Assembly (NCBI GenBank): GCA_014728185.1
Contig: WJMB01000164.1
Span: 1 to 8,851 of the forward strand
DNA length: 8,851 nt
Direction of reading: 5' to 3'
From: Candidatus Coatesiibacteriota bacterium
GTDB lineage: Bacteria > RBG-13-66-14
A program made the position numbers and the translations under genes. Within the stretch, counting starts at the first letter, position 1. Each line of letters starts with the position of its first letter. Positions 1 to 6,148 of this stretch are shown in pieces. A model generated the notes under the pieces. The model made no database searches, was not told the origin of the DNA, and saw only the letters and a program-made list of their open reading frames with translations.

Positions 1-1
1 C

Positions 2-202
2 ATCGTCGGCGCCATGCCCAACCTGGATCCAAGCACTTTGGAGCCCGGCGGCGAGGCCCAGGAGGTCGCCGGAGAAGGCTGGCGGGAAACGTTGCGCGAG
101 GCCCAGGAGGTCGCCGGAGAAGGCTGGCGGGAAACGTTGCTGTTCCGGGTGCGCTTGGACCTGGACACCGCCAGGGTGACGGACATCGAACCCGTCGAGT
201 GA
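2..202 (+). CDS. 3' end of an unidentified protein gene (partial)
   Basis: An open frame enters from the left edge and ends at TGA 200-202, giving the last 66 residues of a protein whose start lies outside the window. An ATG at 14 exists, but nothing favours it as a start, since the frame is open to the window edge and no Shine-Dalgarno is visible before it. The visible part contains a 15-residue block, EAQEVAGEGWRETLR, followed at once by a copy ending in L instead of R. The tail reads LFRVRLDLDTARVTDIEPVE, which looks like the end of a beta-rich domain. I do not recognise the family and give no function. It is followed by 135 bp before the protease start, with a putative promoter in between, so the two genes are probably separate units. 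Confidence 0.55.
   Translation: MVGAMPNLDPSTLEPGGEAQEVAGEGWRETLREAQEVAGEGWRETLLFRVRLDLDTARVTDIEPVE
51..140 (+). repeat. Perfect 45-bp tandem duplication, two units, in frame
   Basis: Bases 51-95 and 96-140 are identical over all 45 bp with no spacer. Because 45 is a multiple of 3, the reading frame is kept and 15 residues are duplicated. Identity at the DNA level, including third codon positions, points to a very recent duplication by slippage or unequal exchange, or to an assembly artefact. Confidence 0.9.
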
Positions 203-253
203 GCCCAACGACGGCCCCGGAGCGCCGCCGCGCTGGATTGCCCCGGGCTTTCG

Positions 254-262
254 TGCTATATT
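254..262 (+). promoter_or_regulatory. Putative extended -10 promoter for the protease gene
   Basis: TGCTATATT at 254-262 matches an extended -10 element (TGn followed by TATATT) and is one of the few AT-rich hexamers in this GC-rich gap. The nearest TTG-type -35 (238-243, TTGCCC) is only 13 bp upstream, which is too close, so recognition would rest on the extended -10. The predicted RNA start is near 269, giving a leader of about 70 nt. Confidence 0.35.
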
Positions 263-337
263 CGCCTTTGGTTACTGGAATCGGCAACCTTTCCCCGTTC
301 ACCCCGGGTTTCCAACGCCTTCGAAAAGGAACACGTC

Positions 338-2347
338 ATGAAACGCCTCCTCCTGTTGCTCCTGCTGCCCACCCTCATCCTGGCCGCCGGTACCGCCGAG
401 GTCTCGCCGCTGCTGCGGCTCCAGCTCGACGCCGCCGCCCCCGGCGAGGTTGTCGGCGCCTGGGCCTACTTCACCGACAAGGGGTTCAGTACCGAGCTGG
501 ACCGCCGGGACGCCATCAACGGTTATATCGCCGCGATGAACCCGGACCAGTACGAGCGCCGGGCGCTACACCGCAGCGCCCCGGGTCTGGCAGACGAGCG
601 CGATCTGCCCGTCCACGAGCCCTACATCGACGCCCTGCGACCCCTGGTGACCAACTACCTGGGCGCCAGCTCCATCGCCAACGCCGCCTGCATCGAGATC
701 ACCGCCGACCAGCTCGACGCCGTGGCGGCCCTGGAGCACGTGATCGCCCTGCGCCCCGTCGCCCACTGTTACCTGCCGGAGCTGGAAACCGCAACCAGCC
801 CCATACCGGACACCACGGACCTGGATTACGGCAACTCGTCGACCCAAATCGAGCAGATCCAGGTCGACGAGCTGCACAACGCCGGTTACGACGGAACCGG
901 CGTGACCGTGCTGATGCTCGACACCGGCTTCCGCACCGATCACGAGGCCTTCGACCTGGTCAACCTCGTCGACGAGTATGACTTCGTCAACGACGACGAC
1001 GATGTTGACAACGAGACCGGCGACGATCCGGATTCCTGGGACCACGGGACGGCCACCTGGGGCGCCCTGGGCGGCTACGTCCCCGGCACCCTCATCGGCC
1101 CGGCCTTCGGCGCCGACTTCCTGCTGGCCAAAACCGAGGACATCACCCAGGAGGTCAACCAGGAAGAGCTCTGGTACGAAGCCGGCATCCAGTGGGGCGA
1201 GGGGCTGGGCGCCGACGTCGCCTCCAGCTCCCTGGGCTACCGTCTCTTCGACAGCGGCCAGCAGGACTACGAATACGAGGACCTGGACGGCGAGACCACA
1301 GTGGTCGCCCAGGCCGTCAACTGGGCCAGGGACAACGGGATGCTGATCGCCAACGCCATGGGCAACGACGGCCCCGGTGACGGAACCCTGATCAGCCCGG
1401 CCGACTGCGACGGCATCCTCTCCTGCGGAGCCGTCGACTCCAGCGGCGACCTGGCCTCCTTCTCCTCCTGGGGACCGACCTACGACGGCCGCACCAAGCC
1501 CGAGGTCTGCGCCATGGGTCTCTACACCTACGCCCCCGATTCCGGAAGCACCAGCTCCTACTACTGGTTCTCGGGCACCAGCCTCTCCACCCCCCTGGTG
1601 GGCGGCGTGCTGGCCTGCCTGCGCCAGTACGCGCCCACGGCCTCCGTGGCCGATATCCGCCAGGCGCTGATGGACACCGCCACACAGTCCGACTCGCCGG
1701 ACAACCAATACGGCTGGGGCATCGTCCAGGCCATGGACGCCGCCGACGAGATGAGCTCCGACGCCCCGGTCTGGAGCGAGCTGAGCGCCGAACGTGAAGA
1801 CACCGGCGCGCTGATCCGCTGGTCCTTCTCCACCGAGGAACAGGTCCTCGGCTTCAACCTCTACCGTATCGAGGAGCGCCCCGCCGACGCCCACACCGAC
1901 GAAAGCCGGCTGCGCCTCAACGACGCGCAACTCGAACCGGCCGCCGGCGCCTGGCTGGACACCACGGCCCCCGCCGCGGCCTGCGCTTACCGCATCGAGG
2001 CCCTCACCGCCGACGGAAGCAACCACCTCTCCAACCCGATAAACCTGCAAGAGCAACCCGGAAACGCCGCGACGACCAGCCTCGAGGCCTGCTTCCCCAA
2101 CCCCGCCCGCGACTCCGTCAGCTTCGCCTTCTCCCTGGCCGAAGCATCCTCCGTCGAACTGGCCGTCTACGACCTGGCAGGACGCCGCGTGGCCCTGGTC
2201 GTCGACGGAGAACTGAGCGCCGGCCGCCACGAGTACCTCTGGAACGGCGGCACCGAGAGCGGCGGCGCCCTGGAATCCGGTGTCTACTTCTACTCCCTCT
2301 CAACCCCGGACCACCGGGAGAGCCGTCGGCTGGTCATCCTGCGCTAG
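338..2347 (+). CDS. Secreted subtilisin-like (S8) serine protease with FlgD-like/sorting tail
   Basis: The 669-residue product is a secreted S8 peptidase. A signal peptide (K2 R3, then a run of seven Leu, ending near AGTA at 17-20) precedes an N-terminal propeptide-like region (about 21-165) containing AWAYFTDKG. The catalytic domain shows the full set: D195 in MLDTG, H236 in DHGT, oxyanion N343 in GNDGP, and S415 in GTSLSTP. FSSWGP and DGRTKPEV lie between N343 and S415. An aspartate-rich stretch (218-232) before the His may bind calcium; that is inference. A fibronectin-III-like region (about 476-572) and a C-terminal domain (about 583-669, with FPNPARDS, YDLAGRRV and SGVYFYSL) follow. The tail resembles FlgD-Ig and type IX secretion tails, so export to the cell surface or medium is likely. 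AAAGGA ends 7 nt before the ATG and supports the start. A terminator follows and the gene appears monocistronic. The substrate is unknown. Confidence 0.95.
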   Translation: MKRLLLLLLLPTLILAAGTAEVSPLLRLQLDAAAPGEVVGAWAYFTDKGFSTELDRRDAINGYIAAMNPDQYERRALHRSAPGLADERDLPVHEPYIDALRPLVTNYLGASSIANAACIEITADQLDAVAALEHVIALRPVAHCYLPELETATSPIPDTTDLDYGNSSTQIEQIQVDELHNAGYDGTGVTVLMLDTGFRTDHEAFDLVNLVDEYDFVNDDDDVDNETGDDPDSWDHGTATWGALGGYVPGTLIGPAFGADFLLAKTEDITQEVNQEELWYEAGIQWGEGLGADVASSSLGYRLFDSGQQDYEYEDLDGETTVVAQAVNWARDNGMLIANAMGNDGPGDGTLISPADCDGILSCGAVDSSGDLASFSSWGPTYDGRTKPEVCAMGLYTYAPDSGSTSSYYWFSGTSLSTPLVGGVLACLRQYAPTASVADIRQALMDTATQSDSPDNQYGWGIVQAMDAADEMSSDAPVWSELSAEREDTGALIRWSFSTEEQVLGFNLYRIEERPADAHTDESRLRLNDAQLEPAAGAWLDTTAPAAACAYRIEALTADGSNHLSNPINLQEQPGNAATTSLEACFPNPARDSVSFAFSLAEASSVELAVYDLAGRRVALVVDGELSAGRHEYLWNGGTESGGALESGVYFYSLSTPDHRESRRLVILR

Positions 2348-2373
2348 AGCCGACCACTTTTCCTTGATACACC

Positions 2374-2401
2374 AACGGGCGCCGCGGCGCCCGTTCTTTT
2401 T
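2374..2401 (+). terminator. Rho-independent terminator of the protease gene
   Basis: AACGGGCGCC (2374-2383) and GGCGCCCGTT (2386-2395) form a GC-rich perfect stem. It is followed by C and then TTTTT (2397-2401), 27 nt after the protease stop codon. It should separate the protease transcript from the palindromic element downstream. Confidence 0.88.
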
Positions 2402-2560
2402 AACATTGCTTGCGATACCGTACCCTGTGGGCTCCGTGCAGCCACAGTCATCGGGACAACTGCCTGGGCATCAACAATCCCCTCGGCCCGCCGGTCAACC
2501 GTTACCCGCGGCGAGACCCCGGCGGCGTGACCACCGACTCGCGCCACCCCCGGTCCGGTT

Positions 2561-2577
2561 TTGGCACGTTTCTTGCA
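2561..2577 (+). promoter_or_regulatory. Sigma54-like -24/-12 sequence, rightward (copy 1, left arm)
   Basis: TTGGCACGTTTCTTGCA matches the sigma54 consensus TGGCACG-N4-TTGCW in full, with the GG and GC dinucleotides 10 nt apart. Transcription would start near 2588 and run through the right arm of the palindrome. No enhancer-binding site or regulator gene is visible, and the sequence is half of an inverted repeat, so the match may have another cause. Confidence 0.4.
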
Positions 2578-2619
2578 ACAAGGCGACTAGGTCTGGCTTC
2601 GTCATCGGCGGCACATTCC

Positions 2620-2635
2620 GCAAGAAACGTGCCAA
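2620..2635 (-). promoter_or_regulatory. Sigma54-like -24/-12 sequence, leftward (copy 1, right arm)
   Basis: The minus strand reads TTGGCACGTTTCTTGC from 2635 to 2620, followed by GG. This is the mirror image of the left arm and faces it. Initiation near 2608 would send RNA leftward, toward the protease terminator and antisense to the rightward transcript. Confidence 0.35.
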
Positions 2636-2762
2636 AACCGGACCGGGGAAGCATCGAGATGAACGCAGTCTGGATGATGGGGCGCGCGCCGGGGTCTCGC
2701 CGCTTTGGCGGTCACGTCATTGCTCGACCAAGACCCACCGGCTGGCCCCGGACGACTGGATG

Positions 2763-2771
2763 TGTTATCAT
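2763..2771 (+). promoter_or_regulatory. Possible extended -10 upstream of the first lipoprotein gene
   Basis: TGTTATCAT at 2763-2771 fits an extended -10 and resembles the TGCTATCAT in front of rlmN. No good -35 is present (CTGGCC at 2742-2747 is weak). If it is used, the lipoprotein mRNA would have a leader of about 210 nt containing the two hairpins at 2814-2840 and 2869-2886. Confidence 0.3.
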
Positions 2772-2813
2772 CAGTTATTGAGTCGACGACACAAGCGGAT
2801 TCTCAAGCGGACC

Positions 2814-2886
2814 GTTGCTCGACTCTTGCGAGATAGCAACTTTTGACGAATTCAGCACTTTAACAAACGACGCCCACATGGGCGTC
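2814..2886 (+). other. Two hairpins in the leader region of the first lipoprotein gene
   Basis: GTTGCT (2814-2819) pairs with AGCAAC (2835-2840), with an alternative inner CTCG/CGAG pairing. GACGCCC (2869-2875) pairs with GGGCGTC (2880-2886) around ACAT. Neither is followed by a T run, so they are not ordinary intrinsic terminators. They may be mRNA leader structure. No known riboswitch is recognised. Confidence 0.3.
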
Positions 2887-2990
2887 AGGCCGTCGGGCAA
2901 CGGTCAAGCCCCCTCGCCTGACCATGCCGTCCCGACCTTGATCGAATCCGCGTTCGCTGTGTTTGCACGTCCAAACAGAAAGGAAACAAG

Positions 2991-3413
2991 ATGAAGAAGC
3001 TGATCCTGCTCGTCCTCATCGCCGTTATGGGTCTCTGGCTCGCCGGTTGCGAGGATGAAGAAGAAGCAGTGGAAGAGAAAGTCGATGAGGCGATGGAAGA
3101 GGCCGCCGGCGCCGTGGAGGAAGCCGCCGCCGAGGCCGAGGCCGCCATGGCCGAGGTCGAAGAAGCCATGGGTGACGAGCTGACCAACGAGGACCTGGCG
3201 TCCATCTTCGTCGGCGTTTTCCCCGACGATCCCGGCTCTGAGACCGCCCTGGCCCTCTACGATAAGATGGGCACCGACGCCGACACGGTCATGAACGCCT
3301 TCGAGGAGCTGGAAGAAGATAAGGAGCGCCTCTCCGCGGTAAGCGCCTTGGTCCACAAGATGGACGAGGAGAAGGGCGCCGCCTTCGACGATGAGTTCGA
3401 CATCGCCCAGTAA
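2991..3413 (+). CDS. Small acidic lipoprotein, function unknown
   Basis: The 140-residue product has a lipoprotein signal: MKK, a hydrophobic stretch, then the lipobox LAGC with the lipidated Cys at 20. The mature protein should be membrane-anchored and periplasmic. Residues 21-61 are an extreme Glu/Ala-rich helix (repeats such as VEEAAAEAEAAMAEVEEAM), probably a coiled coil or extended spacer. Residues about 62-130 form a second helical region (LTNEDLASIF, then VMNAFEELEEDKERLSAVSALVHKM). This pattern is weakly shared with the next gene, which suggests paralogy. AAAGGAA ends about 5 nt before the ATG and fixes the start. A strong terminator follows 22 nt after the stop, so the gene is a single-gene unit. 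No enzymatic motif is visible. A structural or envelope role is possible but is inference. Confidence 0.85.
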   Translation: MKKLILLVLIAVMGLWLAGCEDEEEAVEEKVDEAMEEAAGAVEEAAAEAEAAMAEVEEAMGDELTNEDLASIFVGVFPDDPGSETALALYDKMGTDADTVMNAFEELEEDKERLSAVSALVHKMDEEKGAAFDDEFDIAQ

Positions 3414-3435
3414 CCCTTTTCGATCGAGAAGCACC

Positions 3436-3464
3436 AGGAACCCCTCGTCAGGGGTTCCTTTTTT
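3436..3464 (+). terminator. Rho-independent terminator of the first lipoprotein gene
   Basis: AGGAACCCCT (3436-3445) and AGGGGTTCCT (3450-3459) form a perfect 10-bp stem with the loop CGTC. The stem runs into six T (3459-3464). It lies 22 nt after the stop codon. Confidence 0.92.
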
Positions 3465-3468
3465 CAGC

Positions 3469-3474
3469 TATACT
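3469..3474 (+). promoter_or_regulatory. Putative -10 box for the second lipoprotein gene
   Basis: TATACT lies 4 nt after the T run of the preceding terminator, about 88 bp before the next start codon. There is no convincing -35 at 16-18 bp, where the terminator stem lies. A new transcript starting near 3481 is plausible. Confidence 0.3.
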
Positions 3475-3561
3475 TGGACAAGCTTGAATAATGAATAAGC
3501 GCTTCCTACTCAGCCCCATCCGCGATCGTACTCCGCTGGGGCGACAAACAACAAACCCGCC

Positions 3562-4005
3562 ATGCCCACCAAGCCTCTGCGATATACCCTCTCGGTGCTC
3601 CTGCTCGTCCTGCTGCCCGGCTGCGGAGAACGTGAAGAGCCGGAGCGGATACCCGCCCACCAGGCCGCCGACACGCCGGTGATCTCCTCACGCGAGTACA
3701 CCCCGGGCGTCCTCGACGAGGACCTCTACGTCCACCTGCGCATCGAGCTGGAGAGGCTCGACAGGTCCGCCGACGACTATGCCGAGCGGGTGGAGGAAGT
3801 CCACGAGAGCTTCGGGGTGACGGTTGAAGATGTGGAGACCTTCGAGACCGCGCTGCGCGACAGCGAGCGCTACACAGCGCTCCAGGGCCCGATCAACCAG
3901 CGCCTGAGGGATCTGGACAGCGGCTCCTTCGAGTACACCGCGCCCGAGATCGACCCGGATACGCTCTACGACGTTGGCTCCGGCGAGGATTCGTCGAGTC
4001 GATAG
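3562..4005 (+). CDS. Small lipoprotein, function unknown
   Basis: The 147-residue product starts with basic residues (K4, R7) and a Leu/Val-rich stretch ending in LLPGC, with the likely lipidated Cys at 21. Pro at position -2 of the lipobox is slightly unusual. After a short polar linker, residues about 48-115 look fully helical (LDEDLYVHLRIELERL, then FGVTVEDVETFETALRDSERYTALQGPINQRL). This resembles the second half of the preceding lipoprotein in pattern (V..FE.L..D.ER). The end is acidic and serine-rich. No Shine-Dalgarno is seen before the ATG, but no other start lies between it and the upstream in-frame stop (3496-3498), and the signal peptide begins at this ATG. The 148-bp gap contains a terminator and a -10-like box, so it is probably transcribed separately. 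The role is unknown. Confidence 0.75.
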   Translation: MPTKPLRYTLSVLLLVLLPGCGEREEPERIPAHQAADTPVISSREYTPGVLDEDLYVHLRIELERLDRSADDYAERVEEVHESFGVTVEDVETFETALRDSERYTALQGPINQRLRDLDSGSFEYTAPEIDPDTLYDVGSGEDSSSR

Positions 4006-4296
4006 GACTAACAACCTGTCACCACTGTCGCGACCAGGGGTGCTCCTTACGTCGTATCGTGTTGTTGATCTTGACCGCCGCCCCGAAGACGTCCGCCGCG
4101 ATACCGACGGTCTCGGGAAGATGCCGGGGGCCGCCGAGGAGCCGACCGCGCACCGCTTATCGGCACACTACTAGTGCTCACCGACGATAACCAGACCTAC
4201 CGCTACGAGACCTCATTCGGCTGCAGCGCCCATTTCGCCGTCAACGGGTACTTCTAGGCCTGCGCACAGTCGTGTCGGGAGCGGACAGCCCGCGAC

Positions 4297-4349
4297 CCGC
4301 GGTCCGGTTCGATGAACGTTGGAACGGGCTTGTGGTTCCGGACTCGCGG
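4297..4349. repeat. Imperfect inverted repeat
   Basis: CCGCGGTCCGG (4297-4307) is complementary to CCGGACTCGCGG (4338-4349) with one bulged base, around a 30-nt loop. A small hairpin, GGCCT (4348-4352) with AGGCC (4361-4365), follows. The CGGTCCGGTT in the left arm recalls the outer part of the inner arm in the composite palindrome at 2548-2576, but the TTGGCACG core is absent. Confidence 0.45.
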
Positions 4350-4380
4350 CCTGACGCGATAGGCCTTCGTTCCGGTAAGC

Positions 4381-4406
4381 AGGGGCCGACCCTCGGGTCG
4401 GCCCCT
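4381..4406 (-). repeat. GC-rich hairpin downstream of the FAD oxidoreductase gene
   Basis: AGGGGCCGACC and GGTCGGCCCCT form a perfect 11-bp stem with a 4-nt loop, 28 nt beyond the stop codon at 4435. There is no T run on either strand. It is related in sequence to the hairpin at 7372-7403, which holds an equivalent place behind the DUF1015 gene. It may end or protect the 3' end of the mRNA. Similar AGGGGCCGACC-type palindromes are, as I recall, common intergenic repeats in GC-rich uncultured bacteria. Confidence 0.6.
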
Positions 4407-4434
4407 ACAATACAATCGCCGGCGACAAATCAGC

Positions 4435-5961
4435 CTAACCCGCCGGTTCCTCGGCGTGGAAGCGCTTGCCGTCGCGCTTGCAGAGGATCATCGCCACGTG
4501 GCGTCCATCGGAGCCCGCCGGGGGCAGCCCGCCGCCGGGGTTGACCCACTGACCGATCAGGCGGAAGTTCTTCAAACCCGGCAGGGTCTTGGGCATGCCC
4601 ATGTTCATCGCCTCCGGGGTCATCAGCCAGCCCTCCATCGAGCCCCGCCAGTTGTTGGTGTAGCGCTTGAAGGTCAGCGGGGTGGCCACGTCGGTCATCT
4701 CGACCTTGGACGAGATACCGGGGAAGCGCTCCTCGAGCCGCTGGACGACCTCGAGGGCGATCTCCTCCTTGGCCTGGCGGTAGGCAGGCTTATCCTTGGC
4801 CTTCTCCAGCCACCAGCCGTAGTCGCCGTAGAACATGGTCTTGATCGTGGTCGCCCCCTCCGGAGCCAGGGTGGGGTCGAAGTTCTCGATTGCGACGTGG
4901 AGCTGCTCGAAGTTTCGACCGCCGACCCGCAGCGGACGGCTGGGGGTGAAGATGATCCCATCGGTCAGCGGCGGGATATCGGCGAAGGTGTCGCGGACGC
5001 CCAGGCCGACGAAGACCAGGGGCTCGAAAATGGGCAGCTCCTCGAAGTAGCGCTTCTGCGCCTCGGTGATGTAGCGACCGTCGAGAAGCTCGAAGAAGGT
5101 CGAGTGGGCGTCGGCGGCGCCGATGACGTAATCGGCCCGGTGCTCGGAGCCGTCCTCGAGCCTGACGCCGATGGCGGTGTCGTTCTCGATGAGGACCTCG
5201 ACAACCCGGCTGTTGTAAGCGATCTCGCCGCCGAGATCGGTGCAGCGCTCGGCGATGGCCCGGGCGAAATCCAGTGAGCCGCCGACGGGGTAACCGGTGT
5301 TGCCGGCGTGCATCCCGGCCAGGGTCAACGGCAGCCCCAGGGCGGTCAGCCGGGGCGGGAAGATCTCGCTCAGGGCCGCGCGCAAGTGCGGGTTCTTGTA
5401 CCGCTGGGCGTACTCGCCCTGGCTCAATTTGTAGAAGGGCTTGAAAGCGCCCATCAGCGGCAGCATGCGGAAAAAGCCGCCAACCTTGGCGAAGAGACCT
5501 CGATGCTCCGGTGGCGTCAGGATGTCATCGTCGCGCTGCTTCCAAGAGGTCAGCTTGCGGATCGCCCCTGTCAGCTCTTCGATGACCTCGGCATCCTCGG
5601 GACCGATGCGCTTGAACTCCTCCTCCAACCGGTCCGGATCGACATAGAAGTTGATCGCGCGTCCGTCGGGGAGTTCATAACGGGCGAAGGCGTCGTAGAA
5701 GACGATCTCGCGGTTCTGAATCGCTCCCAGCTCGCGCCAGATGCGGTAAAAGGGCGAGCCCGGCGCCGCGCCGACCAGCCAGTGTATGCAGCCGTCGATC
5801 GTGTAGCCCTTGCGATTCCACGAAGTGCAGAGGCCGCCCGGCTTGTCGTGCAGCTCGAAGATGGTGACCCCGTAGCCGTTCATCCGCAGGTAACAGCCCG
5901 CCGACAGGCCGGAGATCCCGGCGCCGATGATGATTACCCGTTTCTCGCTGCCTTCGCTCAT
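4435..5961 (-). CDS. CrtI/phytoene-desaturase-like FAD-dependent oxidoreductase
   Basis: The 508-residue product belongs to the phytoene dehydrogenase-related flavoprotein group (also including carotenoid isomerases and retinol saturases). The N-terminus has the dinucleotide-binding fold: VIIIGAGISGLSAG (9-22), E36 at the end of strand 2, and PGG (41-43) for FAD. YPVGGSLDFARAI (224-236) is the usual mid-domain motif, and IGQWVNPGGGLPPAGSDGRHVA (469-490) is the C-terminal FAD signature. The length is typical. The likely reaction is desaturation, saturation or isomerisation of an isoprenoid or other lipid, at or near the membrane; the substrate cannot be read from the sequence, and no other carotenoid gene is nearby. 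ATG at 5961 is chosen over ATG at 5967 because GAGGAG (5973-5968) abuts the latter but is 6 nt from the former. The upstream gap carries composite palindrome copy 2, whose leftward sigma54-like sequence points at this gene. Confidence 0.9.
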   Translation of the reverse strand: MSEGSEKRVIIIGAGISGLSAGCYLRMNGYGVTIFELHDKPGGLCTSWNRKGYTIDGCIHWLVGAAPGSPFYRIWRELGAIQNREIVFYDAFARYELPDGRAINFYVDPDRLEEEFKRIGPEDAEVIEELTGAIRKLTSWKQRDDDILTPPEHRGLFAKVGGFFRMLPLMGAFKPFYKLSQGEYAQRYKNPHLRAALSEIFPPRLTALGLPLTLAGMHAGNTGYPVGGSLDFARAIAERCTDLGGEIAYNSRVVEVLIENDTAIGVRLEDGSEHRADYVIGAADAHSTFFELLDGRYITEAQKRYFEELPIFEPLVFVGLGVRDTFADIPPLTDGIIFTPSRPLRVGGRNFEQLHVAIENFDPTLAPEGATTIKTMFYGDYGWWLEKAKDKPAYRQAKEEIALEVVQRLEERFPGISSKVEMTDVATPLTFKRYTNNWRGSMEGWLMTPEAMNMGMPKTLPGLKNFRLIGQWVNPGGGLPPAGSDGRHVAMILCKRDGKRFHAEEPAG

Positions 5962-6073
5962 TGTCATCTCCTCGGTGTTGATCGAATGCGACTTTACAAC
6001 TGGACAGAAGATTCCGGTGCCAAGCCGCGACCTTTGCCGAACAAGCGAGAGGGAACCGCGCTCGGGTCCGGCG

Positions 6074-6090
6074 TTGGCACGTTTCTTGCA
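6074..6090 (+). promoter_or_regulatory. Sigma54-like -24/-12 sequence, rightward (copy 2, left arm)
   Basis: TTGGCACGTTTCTTGCA is identical to the copy 1 left arm and a full match to the sigma54 consensus. Transcription from near 6101 would run toward the 3' end of rlmN, antisense to it. Confidence 0.35.
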
Positions 6091-6132
6091 GCAGGGCGGG
6101 GCTGCCCGGACTACGATCCCGCGTCGATCTCC

Positions 6133-6148
6133 GCAAGAAACGTGCCAA
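6133..6148 (-). promoter_or_regulatory. Sigma54-like -24/-12 sequence, leftward toward the FAD oxidoreductase gene
   Basis: The minus strand reads TTGGCACGTTTCTTGC from 6148 to 6133, followed by GGAG. Initiation near 6121 would give a leader of about 160 nt before the ATG at 5961. This is the only one of the four sigma54-like sequences correctly oriented upstream of an adjacent gene, and no better sigma70 promoter is visible in this gap. Confidence 0.42.

Larger units (their letters stand above)
2508..2703. repeat. Composite nested palindrome, copy 1 (196 bp)
   Basis: The inner inverted repeat is perfect over 29 bp (2548-2576 with 2620-2648) around a 43-nt spacer. The outer inverted repeat is perfect over 17 bp: GCGGCGAGACCCCGGCG at 2508-2524 pairs with 2687-2703. 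The outer centre (2605.5) lies 7.5 nt to the right of the inner centre (2598). The inner arms carry the core TTGGCACGTTTCTTGC on each strand, reading toward the spacer. Shared features with copy 2 (6024-6213) are the core, the left-side GGTCCGG two bases before the core, the spacer length, the centre offset, and a GAACGC about 40 nt after the right core. It sits in a 643-bp gene-free stretch between a terminator and a lipoprotein gene. It could be a structured RNA, a dispersed palindromic repeat, or a facing pair of promoters. No flanking target duplication is seen. Confidence 0.85.
4006..4434. other. Gene-free gap; possible remnant of a coding sequence
   Basis: No convincing gene is present. 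One plus-strand frame is open from 4075 to TAG 4255-4257. Its last part reads like natural protein (TYRYETSFGCSAHFAVNGYF), while its upstream part is Arg/Pro-rich as expected for random GC-rich DNA. A neighbouring frame (3974-4174) ends where this fragment could begin (GTG at 4174), with overlapping stop and start. Neither has a Shine-Dalgarno sequence or a recognisable domain. A decayed gene is possible. The rest holds the inverted repeats at 4297-4349 and 4381-4406. Confidence 0.25.

Noticed and set aside
566..2230. Long minus-strand open frame opposite the protease gene
   Set aside because: It is a GC-rich mirror frame with low-complexity Gly/Val/Ala composition and no domain. The plus strand encodes a complete catalytic protease here.
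2508..2703. Composite palindromes as simple MITEs with target-site duplication
   Set aside because: No flanking direct repeat is found around copy 1, only a 3-bp TCC match flanks the inner arms of copy 2, and the outer ends differ between copies. A mobile origin is not excluded but is not shown.
6016..6023. Extra minus-strand TTGGCACC near palindrome 2, as a fifth sigma54-like site
   Set aside because: The required GC at the -12 position is missing (TTGGCACCGGAATCTTC), so only half of the consensus is present.
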